Shown piece after piece: positions 8,361 to 17,064 of a DNA stretch of 64,000 bases. The notes beneath the pieces are model-generated. The model did no database searches and was not told where the DNA came from. It was given only the letters and a program-made list of their open reading frames with translations. Numbering within the stretch: the first letter of the stretch is position 1; the number at the start of each line of letters is the position of its first letter. Source of the DNA: Fen-1364 sp049515135 (lineage in GTDB: Bacteria; Spirochaetota; Spirochaetia; SZUA-6; Fen-1364); assembly GCA_049515135.1 (NCBI GenBank), contig JBEKUJ010000002.1:1-64000 (forward strand). The letters run 5' to 3'. The translations under genes and the position numbers were made by a program.

Positions 8361-9104
8361 GTGGGAATCCTGGTCCTGGTACTTGGCGGGCTGGGTCTTT
8401 TTCTGCGCGGTTCACTTGTGCTCTGGCTGACAGCCATCTTCCGGCCCCACGACGCCATGCGGAAAGTCACTGAGCAGCAGTTTTCCATAGGAAGGGGGCT
8501 TTCCTACCTTGCCGGCTTTGCCGGCCTGCGCACCGACTTTCAACGCTACCATGGTTCTCTCCCCAAGGCCTTCCTGCTGGTGTCGAATCACCAGAGTCTG
8601 GCCGACGTAGCTCTTCTTCCCCTGGTGCTTCCGGGACACCACATTCGATTCGTTGCAAAAAGCGAGCTGAAGTACGGTGTCCCGTATGTTTCCCTGGCCC
8701 TGAGGCTTGGAAGGCATGCCGTGATATCGCGCACCAGCAACTATCGCGCCGGCCGAAGGGCAATGGTCAGGCTGGCGGACCTCGCGGCTGTCGGTGTCTG
8801 CCCAGCGGTGTTCCCGGAAGGGAGGCGATCGCGCACCGGTGAGGTCCAGGAGTTCCAGAGCGGCGCGTTTCGCATCATCCTTGAGCGCGCCCCTCTTCCT
8901 GTCCTGTCCATGGCGGTGGACGGCGGCTACCGCATTGCCAGCCTGGGCCGGCTCCTGACGAACATACGCGGGACATGGTTCAGGATGCGGCCCTTGACGC
9001 TGTACCCTGCCCCTCGAGGCAAGAAAGAGATCCTGGACCTTCTGGCCAGGATCAAAAGCGAGATAAGCCAACAGGTCCGCCTGTGGAGGAGTTCCCCGAC
9101 ATAA
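8361..9104 (+). CDS. 1-acyl-sn-glycerol-3-phosphate acyltransferase (PlsC-like)
   Basis: 247 residues. It starts with a hydrophobic membrane anchor. Catalytic block I is NHQSLAD (NHX4D), and block III is FPEGRRSRTGE. These enzymes acylate lysophosphatidate to phosphatidate at the inner membrane. The start is GTG 8361, one base after the homocysteine methyltransferase stop, so the pair is an operon. The sequence downstream holds a hairpin flanked by an A-run, which serves as a terminator for the opposite strand. Confidence 0.87.
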   Translation: MGILVLVLGGLGLFLRGSLVLWLTAIFRPHDAMRKVTEQQFSIGRGLSYLAGFAGLRTDFQRYHGSLPKAFLLVSNHQSLADVALLPLVLPGHHIRFVAKSELKYGVPYVSLALRLGRHAVISRTSNYRAGRRAMVRLADLAAVGVCPAVFPEGRRSRTGEVQEFQSGAFRIILERAPLPVLSMAVDGGYRIASLGRLLTNIRGTWFRMRPLTLYPAPRGKKEILDLLARIKSEISQQVRLWRSSPT

Positions 9105-9131
9105 AAAAACCCACCCTCCGTGGAGTGGGTT
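9103..9131 (-). terminator. Rho-independent terminator
   Basis: On the minus strand the stem AACCCAC/GTGGGTT, extended by a TCC/GGA pairing, is followed by a run of seven T. It ends the transcript of the small zinc-ribbon gene. Read on the plus strand it could also help end the plsC message. Confidence 0.8.
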
Positions 9132-9157
9132 GTGCTTGGTGGCCGCCTGGCAGAGAC

Positions 9158-9235
9158 CCAGGGCTGCCGCCAATCCTGGCCATGGTGCGCCTCTTCCGCA
9201 CGTCCCTGTGCTCAGCGCACCTCCGCCATCCCTGG
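9158..9235 (-). ncRNA. Candidate structured RNA or 3'-UTR hairpin
   Basis: Between the zinc-ribbon stop and its terminator, about 100 bases can fold into one long interrupted stem: CCAGGG/CCCTGG, TGGC/GCCA and GGTGCGC/GCGCACC, 17 bp in total, with an asymmetric loop of 13 bases and a 24-base apex. The outer stem begins right at the stop codon. I compared it by eye with SRP RNA, 6S RNA, 5S rRNA and tRNA and found no match. It may be a 3'-UTR-derived small RNA or only an RNA-stabilising structure. Confidence 0.4.
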
Positions 9236-9412
9236 CTAGGCTTTGAAGTCGCTGGGCTTGCGCTCCTGTCGCTGGCACTTTTCGCACTGTGCGACGTTCC
9301 GCAGCTTTCCATTGTTGAAGACGAGCTTCATCTTCACCTCGCCGCCACAATTGCAGAAGAACTTCTGCGTGACGACCCCCACCCTCGCGTTCTTGCTGAT
9401 TACCTCGGCCAT
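9236..9412 (-). CDS. Small zinc-ribbon protein
   Basis: 58 residues. Two Cys pairs, FFCNCGG and QCEKCQ, are separated by about 20 residues and form a likely four-Cys zinc ribbon. The rest is basic and hydrophilic (VGVVTQKFF, KLRNVAQ). The start ATG 9412 has a near-perfect ribosome site (AAAGGAGG) 7 nt upstream, so the longer open frame beyond it is not used. It has its own promoter (9499-9526) and terminator (9103-9131) and is therefore monocistronic. Function is unknown; a nucleic-acid or ribosome-associated role would fit its size and charge. Confidence 0.82.
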   Translation of the reverse strand: MAEVISKNARVGVVTQKFFCNCGGEVKMKLVFNNGKLRNVAQCEKCQRQERKPSDFKA

Positions 9413-9498
9413 GTCTTTATCCTCCTTTCCTCTGAAGTAGAATCGAGTCTCTGCTACTTTCCTGACAGGGGTAAGCGGAGAACCTGAAAAACTGCGTA

Positions 9499-9526
9499 AA
9501 TTTACCAACAACCGTAAAAAAGTCAA
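9499..9526 (-). promoter_or_regulatory. Sigma70-type promoter of the zinc-ribbon gene
   Basis: On the minus strand TTGACT (9526-9521) is separated by 16 bp from TAAATT (9504-9499). The expected start leaves a leader of about 80 nt before the ribosome site. Confidence 0.6.
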
Positions 9527-9608
9527 GTGAGGCCGAAGTCTACGGCAGACTGAGAGGGTCCTGCCCTTGCCCTTCGGGCTTTTTTTCCGGATGATTTAAC
9601 CATACCCG

Positions 9609-10310
9609 ATGAAAAGATACCGGGGCTTCCTCTTCGACGCAGACAACACGCTCTTCGACTATGACAGGGCGGAGATTGAGGCCCTCACCGAGACCCTGGG
9701 CGGGGCGCTCCCGGGAGTACCGCTTGGGAACGCGCTGGCCTCCTACCATGAGATCAACGCGGGCTTCTGGCGGAAGTTCGAGCAGGGAAACATAGGCTTG
9801 GAAGAGCTGAAGGCTGGCCGGTTCCGCGCGCTCCTGGATTCGCTGGGGTGCGAGGGAGACCCCGAGGCCATTTCCCTGGACTACCTCAGGCAACTCTCTG
9901 TCCGCGCGTACTTCCTTCCGCATGCGCGCGAGGTCATAGAAGAACTTTCACGCGCCTTCCCGCTGGCGCTTGTGACGAACGGGATCGGGATGGTGCAGAG
10001 GGGACGCCTTGCCCGGTCAGGCATCGCTGACCGCTTTCAGACGCTCATCATATCGGAGGAGCTTGGCATTGCGAAACCCGATCCTCGATTCTTCCACGCG
10101 GCTGTCAAGGCGCTTTCGATTCCGGCAGGAGAGCTTTTGTGCATCGGGGACAATCCCGCCTCGGACATCGAGGGAGCGCGTGCGGCGGGGATCGACGCAT
10201 GCTGGTACGCCCCCAAAGGCCAGCCGTGGCCGGGCCCCGCAGACCCGCCGTCCATTGTGATCAGCGATCTGCGGGAAATCCTGGACCTTGCCTCCGCGAT
10301 ATTCACATGA
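9609..10310 (+). CDS. HAD-family nucleotidase, YjjG-like
   Basis: 233 residues. Motif I FDADNTLFDYD is the YjjG signature. LVTNGIG is motif II, and GIAKPDPRFF followed by CIGDNPASDIEGA are motifs III and IV. The helical cap lies between residues about 15 and 100. YjjG proteins hydrolyse nucleoside monophosphates and remove non-canonical pyrimidine nucleotides. The start ATG 9609 lacks a clear ribosome site. It lies about 65 nt upstream of the ABC operon and may be transcribed separately. Confidence 0.85.
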   Translation: MKRYRGFLFDADNTLFDYDRAEIEALTETLGGALPGVPLGNALASYHEINAGFWRKFEQGNIGLEELKAGRFRALLDSLGCEGDPEAISLDYLRQLSVRAYFLPHAREVIEELSRAFPLALVTNGIGMVQRGRLARSGIADRFQTLIISEELGIAKPDPRFFHAAVKALSIPAGELLCIGDNPASDIEGARAAGIDACWYAPKGQPWPGPADPPSIVISDLREILDLASAIFT

Positions 10311-10374
10311 TTTTCATTTTAGTATACAAACATCCGCGTGAAACGCCTGAAGAGACGGTAGAAAGGAGAATGCC

Positions 10375-11322
10375 TTGATACAGGTCGAGAGCGTCACCAA
10401 AAAGTACGGACAGCGAATCGCGGTTGATCACCTTGACTTCCTTGTCAACAAGGGCGAGATCCTTGGTTTCCTCGGGCCAAACGGCGCCGGAAAATCCACA
10501 ACGATGAACATCATCACCGGCTACCTCTCCGCGACGGAAGGCTCAGTGAAGCTCGACGGGCACGACATCCTGGAGGAGCCGCAGGAGGTGAAGCGCCAGA
10601 TCGGCTACATGCCCGAGCAGCCCCCGCTGTACATGGAAATGACGGTTGGCAGCTATCTCTCCTTCGTCGCTGACATCAAGGGTGTTGCCCGCTCACGCCG
10701 CAGGGAAAACATCGACAAGGCCATGGAACGCACCATGATCACCGACATCCGGGGCAGGCTCATCAAGAACCTTTCCAAAGGCTACAAGCAGAGAGTGGGC
10801 TTGTCGCAGGCGCTCATCGGCACGCCTCCCGTGCTCATCCTGGACGAGCCGACCATCGGCCTCGACCCGCAGCAGATCATCGAGACGCGCAATCTGATCC
10901 GCGAGCTGGGCAAGGAGCATACGATCATCCTGAGCTCCCACATCCTGCCTGAGGTTCAGGCGGTGTGCACGCGGGTCCTCATCATCAACAGGGGCAAGAT
11001 CGTCGCCAGTGACACTCCGGAGAACCTTTCCCGCGGTCTGGTCGGGGACAACCGCTTGACGCTGCGCGTGGCTGCTCCCGAGCGGGATGTCCTTGCCGTG
11101 GTCCGCGGGGTTGCGGACGTTGTCACGGCAAGCGCGCTGGGAAGCCGTGAACCCGACACGGTGGACGTTGTGGTGGAAGCCGAAAAGGAGAAAGACATCC
11201 GGCGCGCCGTTTTCAACGCGCTGGCAAGGGCCGGCTACCCAATCCTGATGATGAAGACCATGGACCTCACGCTGGAGGACATCTTCCTCAACCTCATTAC
11301 CGAAGAGAAGGAGGTATCCTGA
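10375..11322 (+). CDS. ABC transporter ATP-binding protein (GldA-like)
   Basis: 315 residues. Walker A is GPNGAGKST, the signature is LSKGYKQR (a variant of LSGGQ), Walker B is VLILDEPT and the switch His is in SSHIL. A C-terminal extension after residue 220 is typical of ABC-2 ATPases. The start is TTG 10375, chosen because GAAAGGAG lies just upstream and MIQVESVTKKYG matches family starts. It begins a four-gene operon with permease, GldG-like and DUF4340 proteins, the arrangement seen with GldA/GldF/GldG-type exporters. The transported substrate is unknown; such sets are often linked to envelope or surface-motility functions. Confidence 0.9.
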   Translation: MIQVESVTKKYGQRIAVDHLDFLVNKGEILGFLGPNGAGKSTTMNIITGYLSATEGSVKLDGHDILEEPQEVKRQIGYMPEQPPLYMEMTVGSYLSFVADIKGVARSRRRENIDKAMERTMITDIRGRLIKNLSKGYKQRVGLSQALIGTPPVLILDEPTIGLDPQQIIETRNLIRELGKEHTIILSSHILPEVQAVCTRVLIINRGKIVASDTPENLSRGLVGDNRLTLRVAAPERDVLAVVRGVADVVTASALGSREPDTVDVVVEAEKEKDIRRAVFNALARAGYPILMMKTMDLTLEDIFLNLITEEKEVS

Positions 11323-11323
11323 C

Positions 11324-12193
11324 ATGCTGGCAGTATTCCGCCGCGAACTGGCCGCGTATTTCGCTTCGCCCATCGGGTTCACGTTCATCGGCTTCTTCAT
11401 CCTCCTTGCGGGCGTGTTCTTTGCCATCTCGAACCTCCTGTCGGGAAACCCGAACTACACGGGCGTCCTGGGGTCAATCACCTTCATTTTCCTCTTCGTC
11501 GTGCCCATCCTCACAATGAGGCTGATCTCCGAGGAAACACGACAGAAAACGGACCAGCTGCTCATCACCAGCCCCTTGGGGATCACCGGCATCGTCATGG
11601 GCAAGTATCTGGCCGCCGTCGGCGTTTTCTTCGTCACGCTGCTCATCACCCTCGTGTATCCCATCATCATGAGCTTCTTCGCACTCGGCGGGCTTGGCTG
11701 GTGGGAGATCGTGGGCGGTTACATCGGATTCTTCCTGCTGGGCTCATCCTTCATCTCCGTCGGCCTGTTCTTCTCTTCTCTCACAGACAACCAGCTCATT
11801 GCGGCAGTGGAGACCTTCGCCGCCCTGCTCCTGATCTGGATCCTGGACTTCATAGCGCAGAGCGTCCCCAGCGACGCCGTTTCAGGATTCGTGTTCCTGG
11901 CGCTCCTGGCCATCGGCCTGGTGGCGCTCGTGTTCTTCAGCACGCGGAGCATGCCGGCCGCTGTCCTGACGCTCATCGTTGCGGCGGCGGTCCTTGTGCT
12001 CCTGTTCGTCCTGAAGAGGTCCTTCTATGACGGGCTGATTGCCCGGATCCTCGCCTGGTTCTCGCTTCTGAAGCGATACAACGACTTCAACATGGGCGTC
12101 CTGGGGCTGGCCCCGATCGTCTATTACATCTCGTTCTCCGGCGTCTTCGTTTTTCTCACCGTCCGGTTGATCGAGAAACGGCGCTGGATGTAA
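11324..12193 (+). CDS. ABC-2 type permease (GldF-like)
   Basis: 289 residues with six or more hydrophobic helices (residues about 15-40, 60-80, 100-130, 140-165, 175-195, 205-235, 255-280). The opening AVFRRELAAYFASPIGF and the EETRQKTDQLLITSPL segment are typical of ABC-2/NosY-like permeases in gliding-type exporters. It starts one base after the ATPase stop. It should pair with that ATPase in the cytoplasmic membrane. Confidence 0.88.
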   Translation: MLAVFRRELAAYFASPIGFTFIGFFILLAGVFFAISNLLSGNPNYTGVLGSITFIFLFVVPILTMRLISEETRQKTDQLLITSPLGITGIVMGKYLAAVGVFFVTLLITLVYPIIMSFFALGGLGWWEIVGGYIGFFLLGSSFISVGLFFSSLTDNQLIAAVETFAALLLIWILDFIAQSVPSDAVSGFVFLALLAIGLVALVFFSTRSMPAAVLTLIVAAAVLVLLFVLKRSFYDGLIARILAWFSLLKRYNDFNMGVLGLAPIVYYISFSGVFVFLTVRLIEKRRWM

Positions 12194-12206
12194 GGGAGAT
12201 ACGCCC

Positions 12207-13655
12207 GTGAAAAAAACATCACTGTTCAATTCCCTTTCAAGCAGGAAGCTCCGCTTCGGAGGCTACGCGACGCTTCTCATCGTGGCCGCGCTCGCCATTG
12301 TCGTAGTGATCAACGTCCTCGTCCAGCAGGTTCCGGGGAAGCTGGACCTGACAAAGAACCATCTGTTCTCTCTGTCCAAGGAAACTTTCAAAGTGCTCGA
12401 TGGCCTTTCCAAGGACATCGCCATCACAATGGTGGCAAGGGCCGGCAGTGAGGATCCGACCGTGAAGGAAATCCTCTCCAAGTACGCCGCGCGCAGCCAC
12501 TCCATCAAGCTCCAGACCCAGGACCCGGAGAGGAACCCCGGCTGGTCCAAGCAGTTCGAAACGAACGGCCAGGGCCCTGGGCCGGGCTCCGTGGTGGTTT
12601 CGAGCGGCCCGAAGTTCAGGACAATCGGCCAGTACGACATGTACAACTACGACTACTCCAACCCCAACCAGGAGCCCACCCTCACCTCGCTTTCCGTGGA
12701 GCAGAGGGTCACCTCCGCCATCCTGTACGTGACTGCCGCCAAGAACGTGACCGTCTACGTGCTGCAGGGACACGGGGAGCAGACCCTGGATTCCCTGGGG
12801 CTGTCCACCGCGGTGGGCAATGAGAACTACGAGGTGAAGCCCCTCAATCTGCTCACCGTGCCGGGAGTTCCTGCGGATGCTGACATCCTGCTGGTGCTTG
12901 CCCCCAAGACGGACATCTCCAATGAAGACGACGCCAAGATCAGGACGTACCTCGACGGCGGCGGGAGGGCGGAGTTCATCTTTGACCTGCTGAGGAGCGA
13001 CAATGCGCTTCTCAATCTCGCCGGGATCCTCAAGAGCTACGGTGTGGCCGTGCACAGCATGGTTGTCGTGGAGGGTGACCAGAACAGCGTGGCGGCGGGC
13101 AACCCGATGTACCTGATTCCAAAGCTGGAGTACCACGACATCCTTTCCCCGCTGAGGAGCGCCAACCTGGCCATCCTCATGCCCTTCTCCCAGTCAATCG
13201 AGACCCTCGAGCTGAGGAAGAGGTCGCTGAAGATCGAGCCCCTTCTCAGCTCCTCAGACAACTCGTGGGGAAAGAGGAACATCGAAAACATAAAGACCCT
13301 TGCGCGGGAAGCCGCGGATGCGCGAGGTCCCTTCACGCTGGCTGATGCCATCACGGACCCGGCCGGGGATCCGGGGAAAAAAGACACGAAGCTCGTCGTC
13401 GTGGCGTCCGCGAAGTTTCTCTCGCAGGCGCTTTCCTCCCAGATCCCCGGCAACACCGACTTCTTCCTCAACACTCTCGGCTGGTTAAGGGGGAAGACGG
13501 ATGAGATCACCGTGCGGCCCAAGGACATGCTCACCATGCGCCTGGGAATCAACAACCTCCAGGCGCTCCTGTTCTCGGGCCTGGTGGTGATCATCATGCC
13601 GCTCCTGGTGCTGGGAGCGGGATTCACTGTCTGGATCAGGAGACGGCATCTATGA
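12207..13655 (+). CDS. GldG-family ABC auxiliary protein
   Basis: 482 residues. One N-terminal membrane helix (about 20-40) precedes a long periplasmic part and a C-terminal helix (about 455-478). The segment LDLTKNHLFSLSKETFKVLDGL is the hallmark of the GldG/ABC_transp_aux family, and YVLQGHGEQTL matches the family's conserved GHGE. The start is GTG 12207 after an AGGGAGA ribosome site. Its stop overlaps the DUF4340 start by ATGA. It probably forms a periplasmic module of the exporter. Confidence 0.87.
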   Translation: MKKTSLFNSLSSRKLRFGGYATLLIVAALAIVVVINVLVQQVPGKLDLTKNHLFSLSKETFKVLDGLSKDIAITMVARAGSEDPTVKEILSKYAARSHSIKLQTQDPERNPGWSKQFETNGQGPGPGSVVVSSGPKFRTIGQYDMYNYDYSNPNQEPTLTSLSVEQRVTSAILYVTAAKNVTVYVLQGHGEQTLDSLGLSTAVGNENYEVKPLNLLTVPGVPADADILLVLAPKTDISNEDDAKIRTYLDGGGRAEFIFDLLRSDNALLNLAGILKSYGVAVHSMVVVEGDQNSVAAGNPMYLIPKLEYHDILSPLRSANLAILMPFSQSIETLELRKRSLKIEPLLSSSDNSWGKRNIENIKTLAREAADARGPFTLADAITDPAGDPGKKDTKLVVVASAKFLSQALSSQIPGNTDFFLNTLGWLRGKTDEITVRPKDMLTMRLGINNLQALLFSGLVVIIMPLLVLGAGFTVWIRRRHL

Positions 13656-15061
13656 GCAGGCGCCTTCTCACGCTTGTCATCGTCCTGGTTGTGCTGGCCG
13701 GACTGGTCGGGACGTACCTCGTGGTCAGCCGGCCCCGGCCGGAGAAAGCCGCCGCCGTGCCGCCCCAGCTCATCAAGGTGGACAAGGACAAGCTCGTGAA
13801 GATGGTTCTCAGCGACAGGGCGGAAGGCAGGCTGGCGCTTGAGAAGAAAGGGAAGACGTGGACGGTCGACTCGCCCCAGGAATACGCCCTTGATGAATCG
13901 ACCATCGACGATCTTGCATTGGCTCTCACGGCGCTCAGCGCCGAACGGGTGATCGACGAGAACCCGACGGACCTCGCCCAGTACGGGCTTGCGCCTCCCC
14001 GGGCGCGGGGCCAGGCCACCTACAGCGACGGCACCACGAAAACCGTGCTGCTGGGGAACAAGACGCCGACGGGCAACACCTACTACCTGCAGGTCACGGG
14101 AGATCCGAAGGTCTACACGGTCTCGCAGAACAACGGCGACCAGCTGCACTGGACCCTCGCGGACCTGCGCGACAAGAAGATCACCCCCGCTCTGAACTAC
14201 GACGAGATCACATACTTCCGCCTAAGCCGCTCGGACAGCGCGGTGATCGAGTTGAAGAAAAAGACAGAGCAGGAAACAAAGACGTACCAGCTGGGGTTCG
14301 GCCCGTACATGATGACCCGGCCGTACTCATCCCCCCGCGGCGTCGATACAGAGAAGAGTGACCCGCTCATCAAGGGGCCCCAGGATATACAGATCTCCTC
14401 GTTCGTGAACGATGCTCCGCGGGACCTCTCGCAGTACGGTCTTGCCCGGCCGCAGGATGAGGTGGTGGTCCGCGACACGTCGAACACGCTGGACTTCCTC
14501 ATCGGGTCAGCGGACGGCAAGGACAAGACATTTTTCATGATCCGGGGGAAACCGAATGTCTATGCAACGGACACCTCCAGCCTCTCGTTCCTGAAAACCA
14601 CCGCGTGGGACCTCGTCGACAAGTTCGTTTTCATCCCCAACATCGACGACGTTGACAGGATCGAGATCGCCAGCGGCGGTGTCACTCACACCCTTGCCAT
14701 CGCCCGCGTCACAAAGAAGGCGGAAAAGAAGGGAGAGCAGGACACTGTCCAGGCCACGTACACTGTGGACGGGAGGAACGTAGAGGAAGGCTCATTCAAG
14801 GCCTTCTATCAGGAAGTGGTGGGCATGCAGATCGAGGGGGAGGCGAAGAGAACGGTGCCCGAGACACCGGATATGACCGTGCGGTTCTTCCTCAACAAGG
14901 GGCCCTCGAAGGTCACCACAATCGTCTATGCCCCGTACGACAGGGACTTCGATGCGATCTTCATAGATGGAAAAAGCGAGTTCGCCCTCACCCGCCAGCA
15001 GCTCACGACGATGCTCTCGAAGCTCGACGCTCTGTCCAAGGGTGAGAAGGTTACATACTGA
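13652..15061 (+). CDS. DUF4340 domain-containing protein
   Basis: 469 residues. A single N-terminal helix (5-25) anchors a periplasmic region with two or three repeats of the DUF4340 unit: DLAQYGLAPPRA near 107 and DLSQYGLARPQDE near 265, each followed by a LLGNK or LIGSA strand. The paired motif shows an internal duplication. It overlaps the GldG-like gene by ATGA, so synthesis is coupled. DUF4340 proteins regularly accompany GldG-type transporters; the molecular role is unknown. Confidence 0.87.
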   Translation: MSRRLLTLVIVLVVLAGLVGTYLVVSRPRPEKAAAVPPQLIKVDKDKLVKMVLSDRAEGRLALEKKGKTWTVDSPQEYALDESTIDDLALALTALSAERVIDENPTDLAQYGLAPPRARGQATYSDGTTKTVLLGNKTPTGNTYYLQVTGDPKVYTVSQNNGDQLHWTLADLRDKKITPALNYDEITYFRLSRSDSAVIELKKKTEQETKTYQLGFGPYMMTRPYSSPRGVDTEKSDPLIKGPQDIQISSFVNDAPRDLSQYGLARPQDEVVVRDTSNTLDFLIGSADGKDKTFFMIRGKPNVYATDTSSLSFLKTTAWDLVDKFVFIPNIDDVDRIEIASGGVTHTLAIARVTKKAEKKGEQDTVQATYTVDGRNVEEGSFKAFYQEVVGMQIEGEAKRTVPETPDMTVRFFLNKGPSKVTTIVYAPYDRDFDAIFIDGKSEFALTRQQLTTMLSKLDALSKGEKVTY

Positions 15062-15114
15062 ACTACGCTGTCGGGCGTGGGAGCGGCTTTTAACAGGCAA
15101 CTATGTCTACCGGA

Positions 15115-15153
15115 TATCGCCCTCCGCACGGCTTCGCCGTGCTAGGGGCGATA
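15115..15153. terminator. Strong hairpin between convergent genes (bidirectional terminator or palindromic repeat)
   Basis: Outer stem TATCGCC/GGCGATA encloses the inner stem GCACGGC/GCCGTGC with a TTC loop. It lies 4 nt beyond the ricT stop and about 55 nt beyond the DUF4340 stop. There is no T-run, so it may act with Rho or be a palindromic repeat. The GCTTCGC core (GCGAAGC on the other strand) recurs at 63583 and, partly, at 53908. Confidence 0.6.
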
Positions 15154-15157
15154 CTGG

Positions 15158-16096
15158 CTAGGACTGCTCGCCGCCGGTCCGCACGTGCAGCTCCCAGGCC
15201 TGGGTCTGGGGGTTGCGGGACAGCGCGTCGAAGCCGACGTCCAGGACGCGCCCGCTTTCTCCCTGGAAGCGCAGCCGCCGGGCAAGGACGTTCATCTCCG
15301 TGACCTTGAACTCCTCCCCGTCGTAGCGCACCCGCGTGCCCATCCCCGGGAGGGCCTGCCGCGCTTCCTTGTAGACATCGAACTCGTAGGACAGGCAGCA
15401 CAGGAGCCGGCCGCAGGGCCCTGAAATCTTCATGGAGTTCAGGGTGAGGTTCTGCTCCTTTGCCATCTTGATGGACACCGGGCGCAGCCTGTCCGTGACC
15501 GAATTGCAGCACAACGCCCGACCGCAGATTCCCAGCCCGCCCACCACGCGCGCCTCGTCCCGCACGCCGATCTGGCGCAGCTCGATGCGCATCTTGAAGA
15601 CGGCCACGAGGTCCTTGACCAGGTCCCGGAAATCGACGCGGTTCTCCGCCGTAAAGAAGAAGAGGATCTTCTGCTCGTCGAGGATGTAGTGCGCGCTCAC
15701 CAGCTTCATCGAAAGGCCGCGCGCCTCGATCTTCTCACGGCAGATCTCGAAGGCTCTCTCCTCCCGCGTGTCGTTCTCTTCAACGCGGAGCAGGTCCGCG
15801 GAGCTTGCGATGCGATGAATTGTGCGCAGCTCGCTGGTGATCTCCGCCGGGTCGGTCTCCCGGCCCAGGACCTTTCCCAGCTCGTTGCCGTAGCGGGTCG
15901 GCACCACCACAATGTCTCCGATCTTCGTTTCCAGGCCGGCAGGCGCTTCGCAGAACTCGGTGGCGCTGGAATAGAGCACCTTCACCCGCCACACGGTCTT
16001 TCCTTCGATCACTACCGGCGGTGAGGCAGGCTGCGCGCCTTCACCCGCTTCTTCGGGGAAGGAATCCTCCGTGATTATGTCGTCATGATCGCCCAT
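15158..16096 (-). CDS. ricT: PSP1-domain protein RicT (YaaT)
   Basis: 312 residues. The PSP1 core contains GGLGICGRALCC and SGPCGRLLCCLSYE, the Cys clusters that bind iron-sulfur centres in the Ric complex. IGDIVVVPTRYG and FFFTAENRVDFRDLVKDL are also family blocks. In Bacillus, RicT works with RicA and RicF on RNase Y and phosphorelay control. No ricA/ricF is seen here, although rny is in the same window (55644-57173). An N-terminal acidic, disordered extension covers about 30 residues. It follows the YaaR gene by 23 nt, so one operon is likely. Confidence 0.9.
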   Translation of the reverse strand: MGDHDDIITEDSFPEEAGEGAQPASPPVVIEGKTVWRVKVLYSSATEFCEAPAGLETKIGDIVVVPTRYGNELGKVLGRETDPAEITSELRTIHRIASSADLLRVEENDTREERAFEICREKIEARGLSMKLVSAHYILDEQKILFFFTAENRVDFRDLVKDLVAVFKMRIELRQIGVRDEARVVGGLGICGRALCCNSVTDRLRPVSIKMAKEQNLTLNSMKISGPCGRLLCCLSYEFDVYKEARQALPGMGTRVRYDGEEFKVTEMNVLARRLRFQGESGRVLDVGFDALSRNPQTQAWELHVRTGGEQS

Positions 16097-16119
16097 GGCA
16101 TCCGCTCCTTGTGCTGGGG

Positions 16120-16605
16120 TCAGGAAACCAGGTCAACGAGCATGCCGTTGATCTGGTCGATCTGCGCCAGAATGGCTATCTGCTCCTTCTGCCCCGCAAG
16201 GACGAGGGCTGCCAGAGCATCCAGCTTCTCATCTATCACCCTGACCAGCGTGAACCGCTTGCGTTTCAGGATGTTCGCTCCCGAGGTCGTTTCTTGCACC
16301 TGGACGGAGTTCTCCACGACGTACGCGACGAAATCCTTCACCTTCTGGCGGTAGTCTCTGATGGCATCCATCGTGGGGGCTTTTTTCAGCGCGTCCCCGG
16401 AGGCGAACACGCCGTCCAGAAGCTCTTCGATCCCCCGACGGCCATCGGACTGCGAAAGGTCCTCCTGTGCGGTCTTTTCACCCTCGGAAGCAGACTTCAC
16501 GAGCTCTGAGAAGGTCCTGCGCTGAGCCTTGTCTTTCTTCCCCGCCTTCTTTTTTTCAGGGACGAGCCATGAAGATGCTTCCCCGAGCGAATCGATCCGC
16601 GCCAT
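16120..16605 (-). CDS. YaaR family protein (DUF327)
   Basis: 161 residues, mostly helical and charged. The block KVKDFVAYVVENSVQVQE and the C-terminal LVRVIDEKLDALAALV with QIDQINGMLVDLV are the DUF327/YaaR signature. A KKKAGKKDKAQRR basic stretch occurs near the N-terminus. yaaR and yaaT (ricT) also lie near each other in Bacillus, so the pairing is conserved across phyla. Function is unknown. Confidence 0.85.
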   Translation of the reverse strand: MARIDSLGEASSWLVPEKKKAGKKDKAQRRTFSELVKSASEGEKTAQEDLSQSDGRRGIEELLDGVFASGDALKKAPTMDAIRDYRQKVKDFVAYVVENSVQVQETTSGANILKRKRFTLVRVIDEKLDALAALVLAGQKEQIAILAQIDQINGMLVDLVS

Positions 16606-16620
16606 GGGGCAGGACGCCCG

Positions 16621-17064
16621 TCAGCGTTTCTGCGCCTGCAGCGTGGCCGTTTCCTTCTGCGAAAGGGCCGCGGCCGGCTTCTGCCCGTTGGAGGGACCGC
16701 CGCGCGGCGCGTCGGCGGCCGGCGCGGAGATCCTGCACGACCCGTTGAAGATGACGCCCTCCTCCACGATGAGCCGCGGGGTCGAGATATTGCCAAGGAC
16801 GAGGCCGGTGGACAGGATGATGACCTTCTCCGTGGAGACGATCTCCCCGCGGACCACTCCGCCCACGACAACGGTGCCCGCGTGCAGTGTGCATTCCGCC
16901 CTGCCGTTCTGACCCACGAGCACCTTCCCCCTGGTGCGGATCACGCCGGTGAAGTCTCCGTCGATGCGCAGCAGGCCGTTCAGGTCGAACTCGCCCTTGA
17001 ACCGCGTCCCTTCGCCGATGATCGAGTTTATGAATGCGTCATCCGTGAACCGGGTATCGCTCAA
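16621..17064 (-). CDS. Bactofilin
   Basis: 147 residues. The beta-helical bactofilin core runs from residue 12 to about 110 (SIIGEGTRFKGEF, GLLRIDGDFTGVI, GTVVVGGVVRGEI, LIVEEGVIFNGSC). The tail is low-complexity and Lys/Gln/Ala-rich. Bactofilins polymerise into cytoskeletal scaffolds at the membrane. The start overlaps the M23 peptidase stop (17061-17064), a pairing also known elsewhere where a bactofilin positions a peptidoglycan hydrolase. In this cell type it probably helps shape the murein cylinder. Confidence 0.93.
   Translation of the reverse strand: MSDTRFTDDAFINSIIGEGTRFKGEFDLNGLLRIDGDFTGVIRTRGKVLVGQNGRAECTLHAGTVVVGGVVRGEIVSTEKVIILSTGLVLGNISTPRLIVEEGVIFNGSCRISAPAADAPRGGPSNGQKPAAALSQKETATLQAQKR

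Noticed and set aside
9158..9235. SRP RNA, 5S rRNA or tRNA gene
   Set aside because: Conserved sequence blocks of these RNAs are absent. No tRNA gene was recognised anywhere in the window.
9567..9590. GCCC-TTC-GGGC followed by seven T as a terminator
   Set aside because: The stem has only four pairs and no plus-strand gene ends just before it, so I left it out.
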